Counted from the first letter of the stretch, positions 8,368 to 19,775 are shown. The stretch is 64,000 bases of DNA from Synechococcus sp. WH 8101 (GCF_004209775.1 NZ_CP035914.1:682001-746000), one strand, 5' to 3'. The notes: generated by a model not told the origin, from the sequence alone. Made by a program: numbers and translations.

Positions 8368-8392
8368 CAGCGGATCTTACGCCGATCTGCTG
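8368..8392. promoter_or_regulatory. Imperfect inverted repeat, candidate operator
   Basis: CAGCGGATC (8368-8376) and GATCTGCTG (8384-8392) are complementary at 8 of 9 positions with a 7-base spacer. The site lies in the roughly 120-base gap between the divergent DUF5132-like gene (start 8347) and the ArsA-like gene (start 8466), where promoters of both must lie. It could bind the HTH protein at 2288 or the HTH tail of the ATPase. It is a single copy judged by eye, so chance is possible. Confidence 0.3.
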
Positions 8393-8465
8393 AAATGTGG
8401 CGATTCTGCGCAACCCTCTCGGGGAGTTGGTATTGGGCCACACATCCAACCGTGATCCGGCTGCG

Positions 8466-9515
8466 ATGGCTGTGGTGTTGCTGGTGGCTGATCAGCCCCA
8501 ACAGGGGCTGGATCTGGTGAATGCGCAGCAGCAGCTTGCCGCTTCGGGGCTGGTGGTGCTCGATCTCAATGGCGAGAGCAGTCACCTGCTTGAGGGGCGT
8601 GATCCCCAGGGCGGCAGCCTGCGCTGGGAGGCCTTTGTGGCCCAGGAGCACGCGGCGGCGCTCTGGCCCGACCTGGAGGGTCCCTTGCGTCCCTGGGCGG
8701 CGATGCTCGGATTGTCGATCGACTCGCCGACGCCTCCTTGGCTGGTCCCCGGATTGGAAGATCTCCAGCGTGTGCTCTGGCTGGCGGACCGTCTTGCGGC
8801 GGCGACGGCAGATCCCGAGGTTCAGATGGTCACGGTGCTGCTGCCGCCCCTGGCCCAGGCCTTGCCGCTTCTGCGGCTGGCCCAGCGGGCGCCGGAGCTG
8901 ATCCTCAGCCTCTGGGATCCCCTGCTGAATTGGTGGAGCGAGACCCGTCAGCGCCTGTCCCACCTCGAATTGGTGCTGCGTTTGCAGTTACCCAGCGCCG
9001 AATCCCTGCGTCCTCCCACTCCATGGCTGGAGCGTTGCCGGTTGCTGGCTGACCGTCTGAATGACGAGCAACGTCTCGATGTGGTGCTGGCCCTCAGCGG
9101 CGATGCCGACACCTGGCCGCTGCAGCGTCGCCGCCTGGCAGCGTTGCCCTTGAGCGGCTACCCCCTGCATCGCCTCTGGATCCAGGGGCAGGGCTGGTCA
9201 ACGCCGCTGCTGGAGGGGTGGTCGCCGCCCTTGCTGCTGGGCGACTCCTCGTGGGCGGATCGGCAGGATCCACTGGTGACCCTGCTGGCACAGCAGGCCC
9301 CGTCGATCCCTCTGACCCATTGGGAGGACCAGCTCTGCCGCGTGTTCGCCCCTGGCGTTGGCCGTGAGGATCTGCGTGTGCAGCAGCAGAAGGACGCTCT
9401 GGTGATCTCCGCTTTGGGGCAGCGGCGGATCATTCCGCTGCCGGAGGCCTGCCGTCAGCGCGAACCCGCTTCCGCCAGGGTCTCTGCACCATTCGTGGAG
9501 GTGGTGTTTCGCTGA
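8466..9515 (+). CDS. ArsA/Get3-like protein without a P-loop
   Basis: This protein of about 349 residues follows the ArsA-family outline. It starts with a beta strand MAVVLLVAD where ArsA has its deviant Walker A, then LVVLDLNGES where ArsA has the LLVSLDPAHS strand. A central VVLALSGDADTWPLQR segment resembles the ArsA PEE region. The last 55 residues (FAPGVGREDLRV...ALVISALGQRRIIPLP) resemble the HSP20-like domain that ends cyanobacterial and actinobacterial ArsA proteins. The GKGGVGKT P-loop is replaced by ADQPQQGLD, so ATP binding is unlikely. It is divergent from the ATPase operon and its end overlaps the next minus-strand gene by 61 bases. The ATG at 8466 is preferred over codons 23 upstream. 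Assignment is by pattern only. Confidence 0.55.
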   Translation: MAVVLLVADQPQQGLDLVNAQQQLAASGLVVLDLNGESSHLLEGRDPQGGSLRWEAFVAQEHAAALWPDLEGPLRPWAAMLGLSIDSPTPPWLVPGLEDLQRVLWLADRLAAATADPEVQMVTVLLPPLAQALPLLRLAQRAPELILSLWDPLLNWWSETRQRLSHLELVLRLQLPSAESLRPPTPWLERCRLLADRLNDEQRLDVVLALSGDADTWPLQRRRLAALPLSGYPLHRLWIQGQGWSTPLLEGWSPPLLLGDSSWADRQDPLVTLLAQQAPSIPLTHWEDQLCRVFAPGVGREDLRVQQQKDALVISALGQRRIIPLPEACRQREPASARVSAPFVEVVFR

Positions 9516-9976
9516 GAGGGTTGGGGCGGTCGCCAGCCCAGCCACCAGGCCATCAAAAAGAAGGGGGTGCCGGGCAGCACCGGCAGGGCCCAGCCCGCCA
9601 CCGCCAGGGCCATCAGCATCTTGATGCTGCCGAGGCGTGAGCGTTGCAGCACTCCCGGCAGACCCCGCTCTGGTGGGGCGGCAAGGTGGGCAGGCGGCAG
9701 CTGGATGGTCTGCTCCAGCAGCTGCAGGCCCTGGTGGATCGACTGCTCGGGATCGAGGCTCCAGAGCACGAGCCCGCGACCGGAGGAGGCAGGGCGCAGG
9801 GCGAACCCGGCCTGTTGCTGTTCCATCAGCCAGAGCAGGCTGCGCATGCGGTGCGAACAGAGGGGCTGCCGGAAGCGGATACGGACGCGGTGATGGAGAC
9901 GGTGCTCCACCACGTAGGCCTCTCTGGCGACGGGCGCTTCAGGGCAATGCATGGGGAGGCCCTGGTTGGCATTCAC
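9455..9976 (-). CDS. Second small HMA-like membrane protein
   Basis: This 173-residue protein has residues 24-95 resembling a ferredoxin-like HMA_2 fold (VVEHRLHHRVRIRFRQPL at the start, LVLWSLDPEQSI later), with no CxxC. A hydrophobic C-terminal hairpin follows (MLMALAVAGWALPVLPGTPFFLMAWWLGW) with an LPGTPF turn. The order matches the protein at 4945-5493. It may start at residue 1 or at the Met at residue 9. The gene converges on the ArsA-like gene with a 61-base overlap. It is probably part of the ATPase block, with no assigned function. Confidence 0.6.
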   Translation of the reverse strand: MNANQGLPMHCPEAPVAREAYVVEHRLHHRVRIRFRQPLCSHRMRSLLWLMEQQQAGFALRPASSGRGLVLWSLDPEQSIHQGLQLLEQTIQLPPAHLAAPPERGLPGVLQRSRLGSIKMLMALAVAGWALPVLPGTPFFLMAWWLGWRPPQPSQRNTTSTNGAETLAEAGSR

Positions 9977-10061
9977 TGAACATTGTTCATCAGCCTATGC
10001 CGCCTCAAGCAACCATTGCTTGACTGCAGGCCGTTCCTCCGGCTTGGTCGAATCGCAGCCC

Positions 10062-10751
10062 GTGAATTTCTCCGAAACCACGTTCCGAAATTTCCATGAT
10101 CTGGCCAGGGCGCGGCGGGCGTTGCCGATCGGGATTGTGGTGACCCTGGTGGCCCTGTTCTGGATGGGCGGACGGCCCGGTCGCCTCGATGAGGCGTTTT
10201 CCATGGGCTTCTTGATTGCGATGCTGGTGGATCTCTGGCATTTCAATCGGGCGGCTTATCGTCTCGGTGCCGAAGAAACACGCGTGTTGTTTGGCCATGA
10301 ACGGGCGCGCCGGCAGCGGCTGATCGCCCGCACCGTGGTGTTCACGTTCATGAGTATTGGTGTGCTCAGCCTGAGTATTCAGGATCTGCACCATGCCAAG
10401 GGGGCGCTGCCGGAATGGTTGCGGATTCTGGTGTATTTCGCGGCCATGTTCGCCACCTGGATGCAGTTGCACTATGGCTTTGGAATTCATTATGCCAAGG
10501 CCTATTTCCAGCTCAATCCGATCGCCCGAGGCGACGGTGTGGATCCCCAGGGCTTCATTTTTGAAGGCGATGATCCGATCTTCACCGATTTTCTTTATGT
10601 CGCTTTCGCCGTAGGGCTCACTTACGCCATGAGTGATGTGACCCTGGAAGACGCCCGGGTGAGGCGAACGGTGTGGTTCCATTCCTTGATGAGCTTCCTG
10701 TTCTATTCCACAGTGATCTCGGCTGTGCTGAATCTGTTCACCAGCGCCTGA
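10062..10751 (+). CDS. DUF1345 family membrane protein
   Basis: This protein of about 229 residues has five to six predicted membrane helices. The conserved DUF1345 stretch is visible at the end (DPIFTDFLYVAFAVGLTYAMSD, then VRRTVWFHSLMSFLFYS). The GTG at 10062 is preferred; the upstream open frame is antisense to the 9976 gene start and is not family-like. The role of DUF1345 proteins is not established. The stop abuts the stop of the convergent 85-residue gene, separated by a CCTGATCAGG palindrome. Whether it belongs with the ATPase block upstream is unclear. Confidence 0.85.
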   Translation: MNFSETTFRNFHDLARARRALPIGIVVTLVALFWMGGRPGRLDEAFSMGFLIAMLVDLWHFNRAAYRLGAEETRVLFGHERARRQRLIARTVVFTFMSIGVLSLSIQDLHHAKGALPEWLRILVYFAAMFATWMQLHYGFGIHYAKAYFQLNPIARGDGVDPQGFIFEGDDPIFTDFLYVAFAVGLTYAMSDVTLEDARVRRTVWFHSLMSFLFYSTVISAVLNLFTSA

Positions 10752-11009
10752 TCAGGAGTGGAACAGCAGCACCAGGCCGTGGCTCACCTGGTGGAACTCC
10801 CGCTCTTCACGACTGAGATCCAGACCAACTTGAAGGCCTTCTTTGAGGGCGTCGTCGAACGGTGGGGTCAGCGGTGACTGGCTTTTGTTCCAGAGAGCAG
10901 CGATGCCGACGGGGGTGGCGTGCCAACGGAAACACGTGGTCTCGCCGATGGAAGGTTCGTTGAGGGATTCTTCCAAGAGGGCGTTGATCGCCATGGTTGT
11001 GCTGGACAT
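10752..11009 (-). CDS. Conserved-looking 85 aa protein, unknown function
   Basis: The frame gives 85 residues (or 80 from the second Met, MAINALLEESLNEPSIG). The protein is soluble and acidic, with aromatic and charged patches (TCFRWHATPVGIAALWNKS, then DLSREEREFHQVSHGLVLLF). Codon use matches neighbouring genes, and the frame lies between two clear plus-strand genes with little overlap, which supports it being real. No motif is recognised. It is convergent with the DUF1345 gene and divergent from the glycosyltransferase that follows. Confidence 0.6.
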   Translation of the reverse strand: MSSTTMAINALLEESLNEPSIGETTCFRWHATPVGIAALWNKSQSPLTPPFDDALKEGLQVGLDLSREEREFHQVSHGLVLLFHS

Positions 11010-11083
11010 GCACCAAGCTTCGTGAGCGTGTTCGTGGGCGGCAACCGGCTGAGAGACTTCGTGATGAAACTGTTCATCGCGTC

Positions 11084-12322
11084 ATGTTTGGTCAGGCCAG
11101 GGCTGACCTGCCCAGCAAGATTGCCTTGGTGCACGAGTGGTTCACCCCTCGTTCCGTTGGTGGTGCTGAGCAGGTGGTGGCTGCCATCGACACCTGTCTG
11201 ACGCTGCGAGGCCACCAGCCCGACCTCGTGGCTCTGGTGGATGGGGAGAGCGGTCGGTCCGGCAGCCCCTGGCAGGGACGGCGCATCCTCACGAGCCCGA
11301 TTCAGCAGCTGCCCTGGGGGATCAGCCATGTGCAGCAGTATCTGCCGCTGTTGCCGCTGGCGATCGAGCAGATCGACCTGGCCGCTTATCCCTTGGTGAT
11401 CAGCAGCAGCCATCTGGTGGCCAAGGGAGTCCTGACGTCCCCCGAGCAGCTGCATGTGAGTTACGTGCACACACCCGTGCGTTACGCCTGGGATCAGATG
11501 CATGCCTATCTGCGTCGCTCGGCGCTGGCGCGTCGCGGGCTTGGGCCCCTGATCCGCTGGCAACTGCATGCCTTGCGTCAGTGGGATCAGCTCAGCGCTG
11601 CCCGCGTGGATCACCTGCTGGCTAATTCCCGCTTCACGGCCCGGAGGATTCGGCGCTTCTGGGGGCGGGAGGCCCAGGTGCTGCATCCGCCAGTGCAGGT
11701 GGAGCGGTTCCGCTGGGATCAACCCCGCGATGCGACCTATCTCTGCGTCTGCCGCCTGGTGCCCTACAAGCGCGTCGATGTGGTGGTGGAGGCCTTCAAT
11801 CGTCTCGGCCTGCCCCTGCTGGTGGTGGGCGATGGGCCGGAACGTCGCTCCCTTGAGCGGCTGGCTGGTCCCACGGTGCAGATCCTTGGTCGCTTGCCCT
11901 CGTCGCGGGTGGAGGCCCTGATGGCCCGCTGTCGCGCCTTTGTGTATGCGGGGCTGGAGGATTTCGGCATCGCGCCGGTGGAGGCGATGGCGGCCGGCGC
12001 TCCCGTGATCGGCCTGGGTCGTGGCGGTCTGCTCGACAGCGTGCGCTGCGCCTCCTCCGGTGTCAGCGCTCCGACCGGTGTGCTGTTCCCCGAGCAGACT
12101 CCCGCCTCGGTGGCCGCTGCCGTCAGCTGGTTTGAGGAGCGTCGCCTCTGGCGTGAGCTGGCGCCGGAGCGGATGCGCGCCTGGGCCGAGCGCTTCAGCC
12201 CGGATCGGTTTGCGTCCCGTTTTGAGACAGTGCTGGAACGGCTCTGGTCTGGTCATCAGCAGGCCTGTGCCGCAGCAGGGAGTGACCCCGGCCAGCTGCC
12301 AGGTCTCGCTGCCTGCGATTGA
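11084..12322 (+). CDS. GT4-family glycosyltransferase
   Basis: From the ATG at 11084 the protein has 412 residues with the two-domain GT-B layout. The N-terminal acceptor domain starts KIALVHEWFTPRSVGGAEQV. The C-terminal nucleotide-sugar domain contains CRLVPYKRVDVVVEAF, VVGDGPER and the E-x7-E donor motif around EDFGIAPVEAMAAGAPVIG, typical of GT4 retaining transferases. It probably adds a hexose or deoxyhexose to a lipid-linked glycan. The next gene overlaps its stop and encodes a polyprenyl-phosphate sugar transferase, which points to exopolysaccharide or O-antigen synthesis. The sugar is not predictable. Confidence 0.88.
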   Translation: MFGQARADLPSKIALVHEWFTPRSVGGAEQVVAAIDTCLTLRGHQPDLVALVDGESGRSGSPWQGRRILTSPIQQLPWGISHVQQYLPLLPLAIEQIDLAAYPLVISSSHLVAKGVLTSPEQLHVSYVHTPVRYAWDQMHAYLRRSALARRGLGPLIRWQLHALRQWDQLSAARVDHLLANSRFTARRIRRFWGREAQVLHPPVQVERFRWDQPRDATYLCVCRLVPYKRVDVVVEAFNRLGLPLLVVGDGPERRSLERLAGPTVQILGRLPSSRVEALMARCRAFVYAGLEDFGIAPVEAMAAGAPVIGLGRGGLLDSVRCASSGVSAPTGVLFPEQTPASVAAAVSWFEERRLWRELAPERMRAWAERFSPDRFASRFETVLERLWSGHQQACAAAGSDPGQLPGLAACD

Positions 12323-13107
12323 GTGGCGTGAGACGCGTGGGAAACAGGATGGTGAGCACCGCGCGTCGTCTGCGCTTGAACACTGCCCCGGCCGCACTGC
12401 GGCGCAAAGCCAGTCGCCGCCATCTCGAGCTTCTGGCGGCACCGCCCTCTGAGCTGCCTGTCAAGGCGTTGGTGCGTCAACAGAGCACCCTGGGCCGCAG
12501 TATTAAGCGCACAGGTGACGTGGTGTTCGCCCTGGCCGTGCTTGCCCTCGGTTCGCCGCTGCTGGTGGTTCTGGCGCTGTTGGTGAAGATCAGCTCACCA
12601 GGTCCTGTTTTTTATGTGCAGCGCCGTGTGGGGCGGGGCTATCGCCGCTTCGGCTGCATCAAATTCCGCACGATGCGTGCTGATGCAGATCAGGTGTTGA
12701 GTCGTGTGCTGGCGGAATCGCCCGACATGCGCGCCGAATTTGAACGTGATTTCAAGCTGCGCCAGGATCCCCGCATCACGCCGATCGGCCGTTTTCTGCG
12801 CCGTTCCAGCCTCGATGAACTGCCCCAGTTTTTCAATGTGTTGCGCGGAGAAATGAGTGTGGTGGGTCCACGCCCGATTGTGGACAAGGAGATTCAGCGT
12901 TACGGCCCTTACATGGATGAGGTGCTGGCGGTGCGTCCTGGTCTCACTGGGCTCTGGCAGGTGAGTGGGCGCAACAATCTCAGCTATGCCAAGCGGGTGC
13001 GTCTCGATCTTGCCTACGCCCGGGGGCGTTCATTCCGACTCGACCTGGCCATCATCCTGCGCACCTTCGGTGTGTTGTTGCTGCCCATGGATCGTGGCGC
13101 TTACTGA
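12319..13107 (+). CDS. Undecaprenyl-phosphate sugar phosphotransferase (bacterial sugar transferase)
   Basis: This 262-residue membrane enzyme initiates a glycan by moving sugar-1-phosphate to a polyprenyl phosphate carrier. One long hydrophobic segment (residues 65-90) precedes the catalytic domain with GPVFYVQRRVGRGYRRF, FKFRTM-like CIKFRTMRADAD, LRRSSLDELPQFFNVLRGEMS and VGPRP, then RPGLTGLWQVSGRNN. All are hallmark motifs of the PF02397 family. It lacks the extra N-terminal membrane region of full-length WbaP types. The start is probably the TTG overlapping the previous stop; GTG at 12328 or ATG at 12349 are alternatives. It works with the upstream GT4. Confidence 0.92.
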   Translation: MSGVRRVGNRMVSTARRLRLNTAPAALRRKASRRHLELLAAPPSELPVKALVRQQSTLGRSIKRTGDVVFALAVLALGSPLLVVLALLVKISSPGPVFYVQRRVGRGYRRFGCIKFRTMRADADQVLSRVLAESPDMRAEFERDFKLRQDPRITPIGRFLRRSSLDELPQFFNVLRGEMSVVGPRPIVDKEIQRYGPYMDEVLAVRPGLTGLWQVSGRNNLSYAKRVRLDLAYARGRSFRLDLAIILRTFGVLLLPMDRGAY

Positions 13108-13122
13108 GATTCCGCCACGCCC

Positions 13123-13847
13123 TTGAGCCGCTTCACGCGCGATCAGATCCATCGCCTGCGCAAGCGCCATCACGGTTACATCGTGATGTTGATGTGCGAG
13201 TTGGCCTTTCTGATTCTGCTCCCGCTCTGCGACATCTGGCCGCCGCTGTTGTCGGTGCTGTTGATCAGTCTCACGGTGGTTCTGGTTCGTCTGATCGGCC
13301 GTTATTCGCTCCTTCCCCGCCACCAGGCACTCGTGCTCAACCTGGGTCTGCTGGCGATTGCCCTGGAGGTGACCTGGCAATTGTCGCTGCGTTGGTTGTA
13401 TCCGCTCGGGCATTGGCTCACGCTGCCCCATGTGCTCATCTGGCTGCTCTTCTTCTTTCTCACCACCCTGCGGATGATTCAGTCGTTGATCCGCGAACCG
13501 TTTGTGACCCTGGCGGTGGTGATGGGGGCGGCTCAGGGTTATTTACTGATCGGTGTGGCCGGAGGGGTGCTGCTCACGGCCACCTACGAACTGCATCCTC
13601 TGGCCTTTGATCCGGCCGTGTTGAATGCATCGCTGCACAGCAACCTCACGGAGCGGTGGGGAGATGCCGGGTCGGTGTTGCAGTTCGCGCCGGTGTTGAT
13701 GGCGGCCTCGTTCAACCTGCTCACCACGGTGGGATCCGGGGTGATGAACTCAGGCGATGTCACCTCTCAGGTGGTGGTCACAGCCATCACGGTGAGTGGC
13801 CAGCTGTATGTGGCTATCTTGATTGCCCTGATTCTTGGCCGTTTTCA

Positions 13848-13857
<10 letters not shown>
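13123..13857 (+). CDS. Six-helix membrane protein resembling a K+ channel with altered filter
   Basis: This 244-residue protein has about six hydrophobic segments after a basic N-terminus (RDQIHRLRKRHHG). Near residues 196-215 the sequence FNLLTTVGSGVMNSGDV sits where two-pore-helix ion channels have TTVGYGD. It is followed by a last helix ending GQLYVAILIALILGR, as in Ion_trans_2 proteins. The potassium filter is not intact, so selectivity is doubtful. It starts with TTG 15 bases after the sugar transferase and overlaps the convergent cbiB gene by 10 bases. An ion-channel-like protein is the best description. Confidence 0.65.
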
Positions 13858-16494
<2,637 letters not shown>

Positions 16495-16553
16495 GGGTCC
16501 GGGCTGAGAGGGGAACGGGGAAAGGGAAAAGAGCGCCTCGGGCGCTTATGGGT

Positions 16554-17228
16554 TTAGACCGCTGCTGGCGCAGCGGTCGGCAGCTCCTTGCGGCTGCCCA
16601 GCACCCGATCGATCAGGCCATACTCCACAGCCTGCTCAGGTGTGAGGTAACTCATCCTGTCGGAATCCTTGGCGAGCTGTTCAACGCTGCGACCGGTGTT
16701 CTCAGAAAGGATCTCGAGCATCGCCCGCTTGTTGTGCAGCACTTCCTTGGCCCGGATCTGGATGTCCGTAGCCTGCCCTCGGGCACCGCTGCGGGGCTGG
16801 TGCAGCACGATCGACGCGTGGGGCAGTGCAGCCCTTTGCCCTTTGGTGCCGGCGGAGAGAATCACCGCCGCCGTGCCCATGGCCTGACCAATGCAGATGG
16901 TGTGGACAGGGGGCTTCACATAGCGGAGGGTGTCGCAAATGGCGAAGGCTTCTGTTTCGAAGCCGATCGCATCACCGGTGTACCAGCTGGTGCCTGTGGA
17001 ATTGATATAGAAATAGATCGGTTTCTCCGGATTGTCGAACTCCAAATACAGCAGCTGGGCAATGATCAACTCGGTCACATCAAGCCCGAGTTGTCGCTTG
17101 GTGTCGTCATCGGAGAACAGCGGCAGCCCTAGATACACGATCCGCTCCTTGAGCATCAGAGAGGGCAGATCCGGGGGCGGTGTGCGCAACACCGTTGATT
17201 CCCCGTAGTAGGGCGCAGACGTGGTCAT
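16554..17228 (-). CDS. clpR: ClpR, inactive ClpP-like subunit
   Basis: This protein of about 224 residues aligns with ClpP throughout, but the nucleophile motif reads CIGQAMGTAAVIL, so Ala replaces the catalytic Ser; the His (IVLHQP) and Asp (KDSDRM) are kept. This is the known signature of cyanobacterial ClpR, a structural partner of ClpP3. The ATG at 17228 (MTTSAPYYG) is preferred, and a Met three codons upstream is possible. It lies directly upstream of clpP on the same strand and 58 bases after the PIN/TRAM gene. Confidence 0.93.
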   Translation of the reverse strand: MTTSAPYYGESTVLRTPPPDLPSLMLKERIVYLGLPLFSDDDTKRQLGLDVTELIIAQLLYLEFDNPEKPIYFYINSTGTSWYTGDAIGFETEAFAICDTLRYVKPPVHTICIGQAMGTAAVILSAGTKGQRAALPHASIVLHQPRSGARGQATDIQIRAKEVLHNKRAMLEILSENTGRSVEQLAKDSDRMSYLTPEQAVEYGLIDRVLGSRKELPTAAPAAV

Positions 17229-17286
17229 CCTCAGCACATCCCCTGGCGTTTCGGGAGCCTAGCGGGGGCTGGCTGGTCAGGTGTGT

Positions 17287-18414
17287 TCATGGGCCTGGCT
17301 TGGCGGGGCGGGAGGGCCGATTCGGTTTGCTGGGCTTTCCCGCGGGAGCCTCCTTTTCCAGACGGGCAAACACCATGCGTCCGGAGGGACTCTGCAGCGC
17401 GCCGGTCACCACCACGGGACGTCGCTCGCCGATCGCCGATCGCGCCCCTTCCACCACGACCATCGTGCCGTCCTCGAGGTAGCCCACCCCCTGGTTGTCT
17501 TCCTTGCCCTCACGCACGATTTTCAGCAGCAGCTCATCACCGGGTTGCACCTCGGGGCGCAGGGCGATCACAAGGTCGCTCAGATTCATCACCTTGAGCT
17601 CCTGAACCTGAGCCACCTGGGCGAGGTTGTAGTCGGCCGTCACCAGCGTGCCGCCGGTGTCGGCGCTCAGTTTGAGCAGGCGGTCGTCAGTGCCGTCACC
17701 CTCGTAGCGGGTGGTGTTGATCACAAGGCGACGGCCGTAGGCCTCCCGGAGTTCGGTCAGCAGTTTGAGGCCGCGGCGGCCACGGGCGCGCTTCTCCGGA
17801 TTGTTGGAATCAGCGAGTTGTTGCATTTCATCGATGACCGTCTGGGCGACGATCACCTGGCCCTCGAGCAGGCCGCAGGCCAGGAGGCCGCTGACGCGGC
17901 CATCGATAATCACGCTGGTGTCGAGAATCTTGGCGCTGGCTGGGGTGAGGACCCCATCGGCCACCAGCAGGGCTTCAGCCGAGGATGGATTGAACAACCT
18001 GAGCAGAGTGCGGCCATGCACTTCGGCGAGGTTGTAGCCCAGCACTCCGAAAAACACATTGCTCAGCACCGCCGCCAGGGGTTTCAGCAGCGCAATCGCC
18101 CCCCCCAGGGGCAACAGCAGGATCGGCGCCAGCAGCAGATTGGCCACCAGTAGCCCCAGGATCAGGCCCACGGCCCTGCTCACCAGCAGATCGGTGGGCA
18201 TGCTGCGCACCTGCCGCATCAACTGCTCGCGCAGGCGTTGAAACACCAGGCCAGCGATCAGGCCGAAGAAGGCGCCGAAGCCCGTGAGCACCCATCGCAC
18301 GCCAGCCACGTTGGTGCTCTCGTCGAGCAGCTCCTGAGGCAGCAAATGCACACCCATCCATCCGGCCGAGGCGCCGGAGAGCAGGAACACAAGCAGGATG
18401 AGCGGTTCCACCAT
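17287..18414 (-). CDS. Membrane-anchored PIN/TRAM domain protein (YacL-like)
   Basis: This 375-residue protein has about four N-terminal membrane helices (residues 1-130). A PIN nuclease-like domain follows with KILDTSVIIDGRV, QTVIDEMQQLADS and DDRLLKL..TGGTLVTADYNLA, which carries the acidic active-site residues. A TRAM domain (PGDELLLKIVREGKEDNQGVGYLEDGTMVVV) then precedes a Pro/Lys-rich tail. Homologues such as Bacillus YacL have no firmly established role. The ATG at 18414 gives MVEPLILLVF, a membrane start. It is head-to-head with hemW, 71 bases apart. Confidence 0.93.
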   Translation of the reverse strand: MVEPLILLVFLLSGASAGWMGVHLLPQELLDESTNVAGVRWVLTGFGAFFGLIAGLVFQRLREQLMRQVRSMPTDLLVSRAVGLILGLLVANLLLAPILLLPLGGAIALLKPLAAVLSNVFFGVLGYNLAEVHGRTLLRLFNPSSAEALLVADGVLTPASAKILDTSVIIDGRVSGLLACGLLEGQVIVAQTVIDEMQQLADSNNPEKRARGRRGLKLLTELREAYGRRLVINTTRYEGDGTDDRLLKLSADTGGTLVTADYNLAQVAQVQELKVMNLSDLVIALRPEVQPGDELLLKIVREGKEDNQGVGYLEDGTMVVVEGARSAIGERRPVVVTGALQSPSGRMVFARLEKEAPAGKPSKPNRPSRPAKPGP

Positions 18415-18485
18415 GGATTTAGGTCGTGGCTGCTCAGTCCGTTTGCAGGCAGCATGCACCATCTTCTGTCGCTATGCCCGGGCTG

Positions 18486-19775
18486 ATGTCCGCACCCCGT
18501 AGCGCCTACGTGCACATCCCCTTCTGCCATCGGCGTTGCTTCTACTGCGATTTTGCCGTTGTGCCCCTTGGTGACAGGGCTGATGCGGCGGCGGGGCCCG
18601 GGCGGACCTCGATCCAGGCCTATCTCGCTCTCCTGCATGAGGAGATCGACCTTTCCCCGGTAGGGCCTCCCCTGGCGACGGTGTATGTGGGCGGCGGCAC
18701 ACCCTCCCTGCTCACTCCTACCCAGATCGCCGATCTGCTGCAGCGGTTAGAGCGGCGTTTCGGCTTTCAGGCCGGGGCGGAGATCACCTTGGAGATGGAT
18801 CCGGCCAGTTTTGACCAGCAGCACCTGGAGGCTGTCCTCGACGCCGGCGTGACCCGGGTGAGCCTGGGCGGACAGAGTTTTGATGATGCGGTGTTGGCCA
18901 GCCTCGGGCGGCGCCATCGCCGGGCGGACCTGCAGACGGCCTGCTCCTGGCTGCAGGGGGCGTTGCGGCAGGGACGTTTGACGAGCTGGAGCCTCGACCT
19001 GATCCGCAATCTGCCAGGGCAGACCGAGGTGCAGTGGCGGCAGCAGCTGGAGCTGGCCCTGTTGGTTGACGCGCCCCATCTATCCGTTTACGACCTGTCG
19101 GTGGAGCCCGGGACCGTGTTCGCTTGGCGGCAGCGACGGGGGGAGCTGGAGCTCCCTGATGACGGGGAGGCGGTGGAGCGGATTCGGCAGACCGGCGAGC
19201 GCCTGCGACAGGCGGGGTTCTGCCGCTATGAGGTATCGAATTACGCCCGGCCTGGGCATGCCTCGCGCCACAACCGTGTGTATTGGAGCGGTGCCGGCTG
19301 GTGGGGTTTCGGGCTTGGGGCCACCAGTGCCCCCTGGGGCCGGCGCCTGGCGCGGCCGCGCACCCGTGAGGCCTACGCCAGCTGGTTGGTGACGCAACGG
19401 CAGCAGCCCGACCGTTCGCTTCTGGCGTCAGCGGCGGTGCCGCTGCCCCTCGATGATCTGCTGTTGGTGGGGCTCAGGCGGCGCGAGGGCGTCGATCTGT
19501 GGCGTCTGGCTGCCGCCAGCGGCTGGGACGCGGCCACATGCGAGCGCCATCTGCCCGATCTGGAGCGCCGCTGGTCGGAGGCGGAAGCCCAGGGCCTGAT
19601 CGAGTTGTGCGGACGCCGCTGGCGCCTGCGAGATCCCGAGGGCCTGGCCCTCAGCAATCAGGTGCTGGTGGAGGTGGTGCGCTGGTGGGAGACCCTGCCG
19701 GCTGCCGTTGTGCAGCCACCCAGCCCTGAAGCGCCTCCACCAGCAGTTGCCGCCCCGGGATCAGGGCCGGGCTGA
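18486..19775 (+). CDS. hemW: Radical SAM heme chaperone HemW (coproporphyrinogen oxidase-like)
   Basis: This protein has 429 residues from the ATG at 18486; a Met at 18474 is also possible. The radical SAM cluster motif is CHRRCFYC near residue 15, preceded by [34 protein letters not shown] and [10 protein letters not shown] are HemW/HemN hallmarks. HemW proteins lack the residues needed for true HemN activity and deliver heme to targets. The last 125 bases overlap the convergent panB gene. The tail (PPSPEAPPP..) is low-complexity and probably arose from that overlap. Confidence 0.93.
   Translation: MSAPRSAYVHIPFCHRRCFYCDFAVVPLGDRADAAAGPGRTSIQAYLALLHEEIDLSPVGPPLATVYVGGGTPSLLTPTQIADLLQRLERRFGFQAGAEITLEMDPASFDQQHLEAVLDAGVTRVSLGGQSFDDAVLASLGRRHRRADLQTACSWLQGALRQGRLTSWSLDLIRNLPGQTEVQWRQQLELALLVDAPHLSVYDLSVEPGTVFAWRQRRGELELPDDGEAVERIRQTGERLRQAGFCRYEVSNYARPGHASRHNRVYWSGAGWWGFGLGATSAPWGRRLARPRTREAYASWLVTQRQQPDRSLLASAAVPLPLDDLLLVGLRRREGVDLWRLAAASGWDAATCERHLPDLERRWSEAEAQGLIELCGRRWRLRDPEGLALSNQVLVEVVRWWETLPAAVVQPPSPEAPPPAVAAPGSGPG

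Noticed and set aside
10868-12442. 524-codon minus-strand ORF over the glycosyltransferase
   Set aside because: Low-complexity antisense shadow of a clear GT4 gene.
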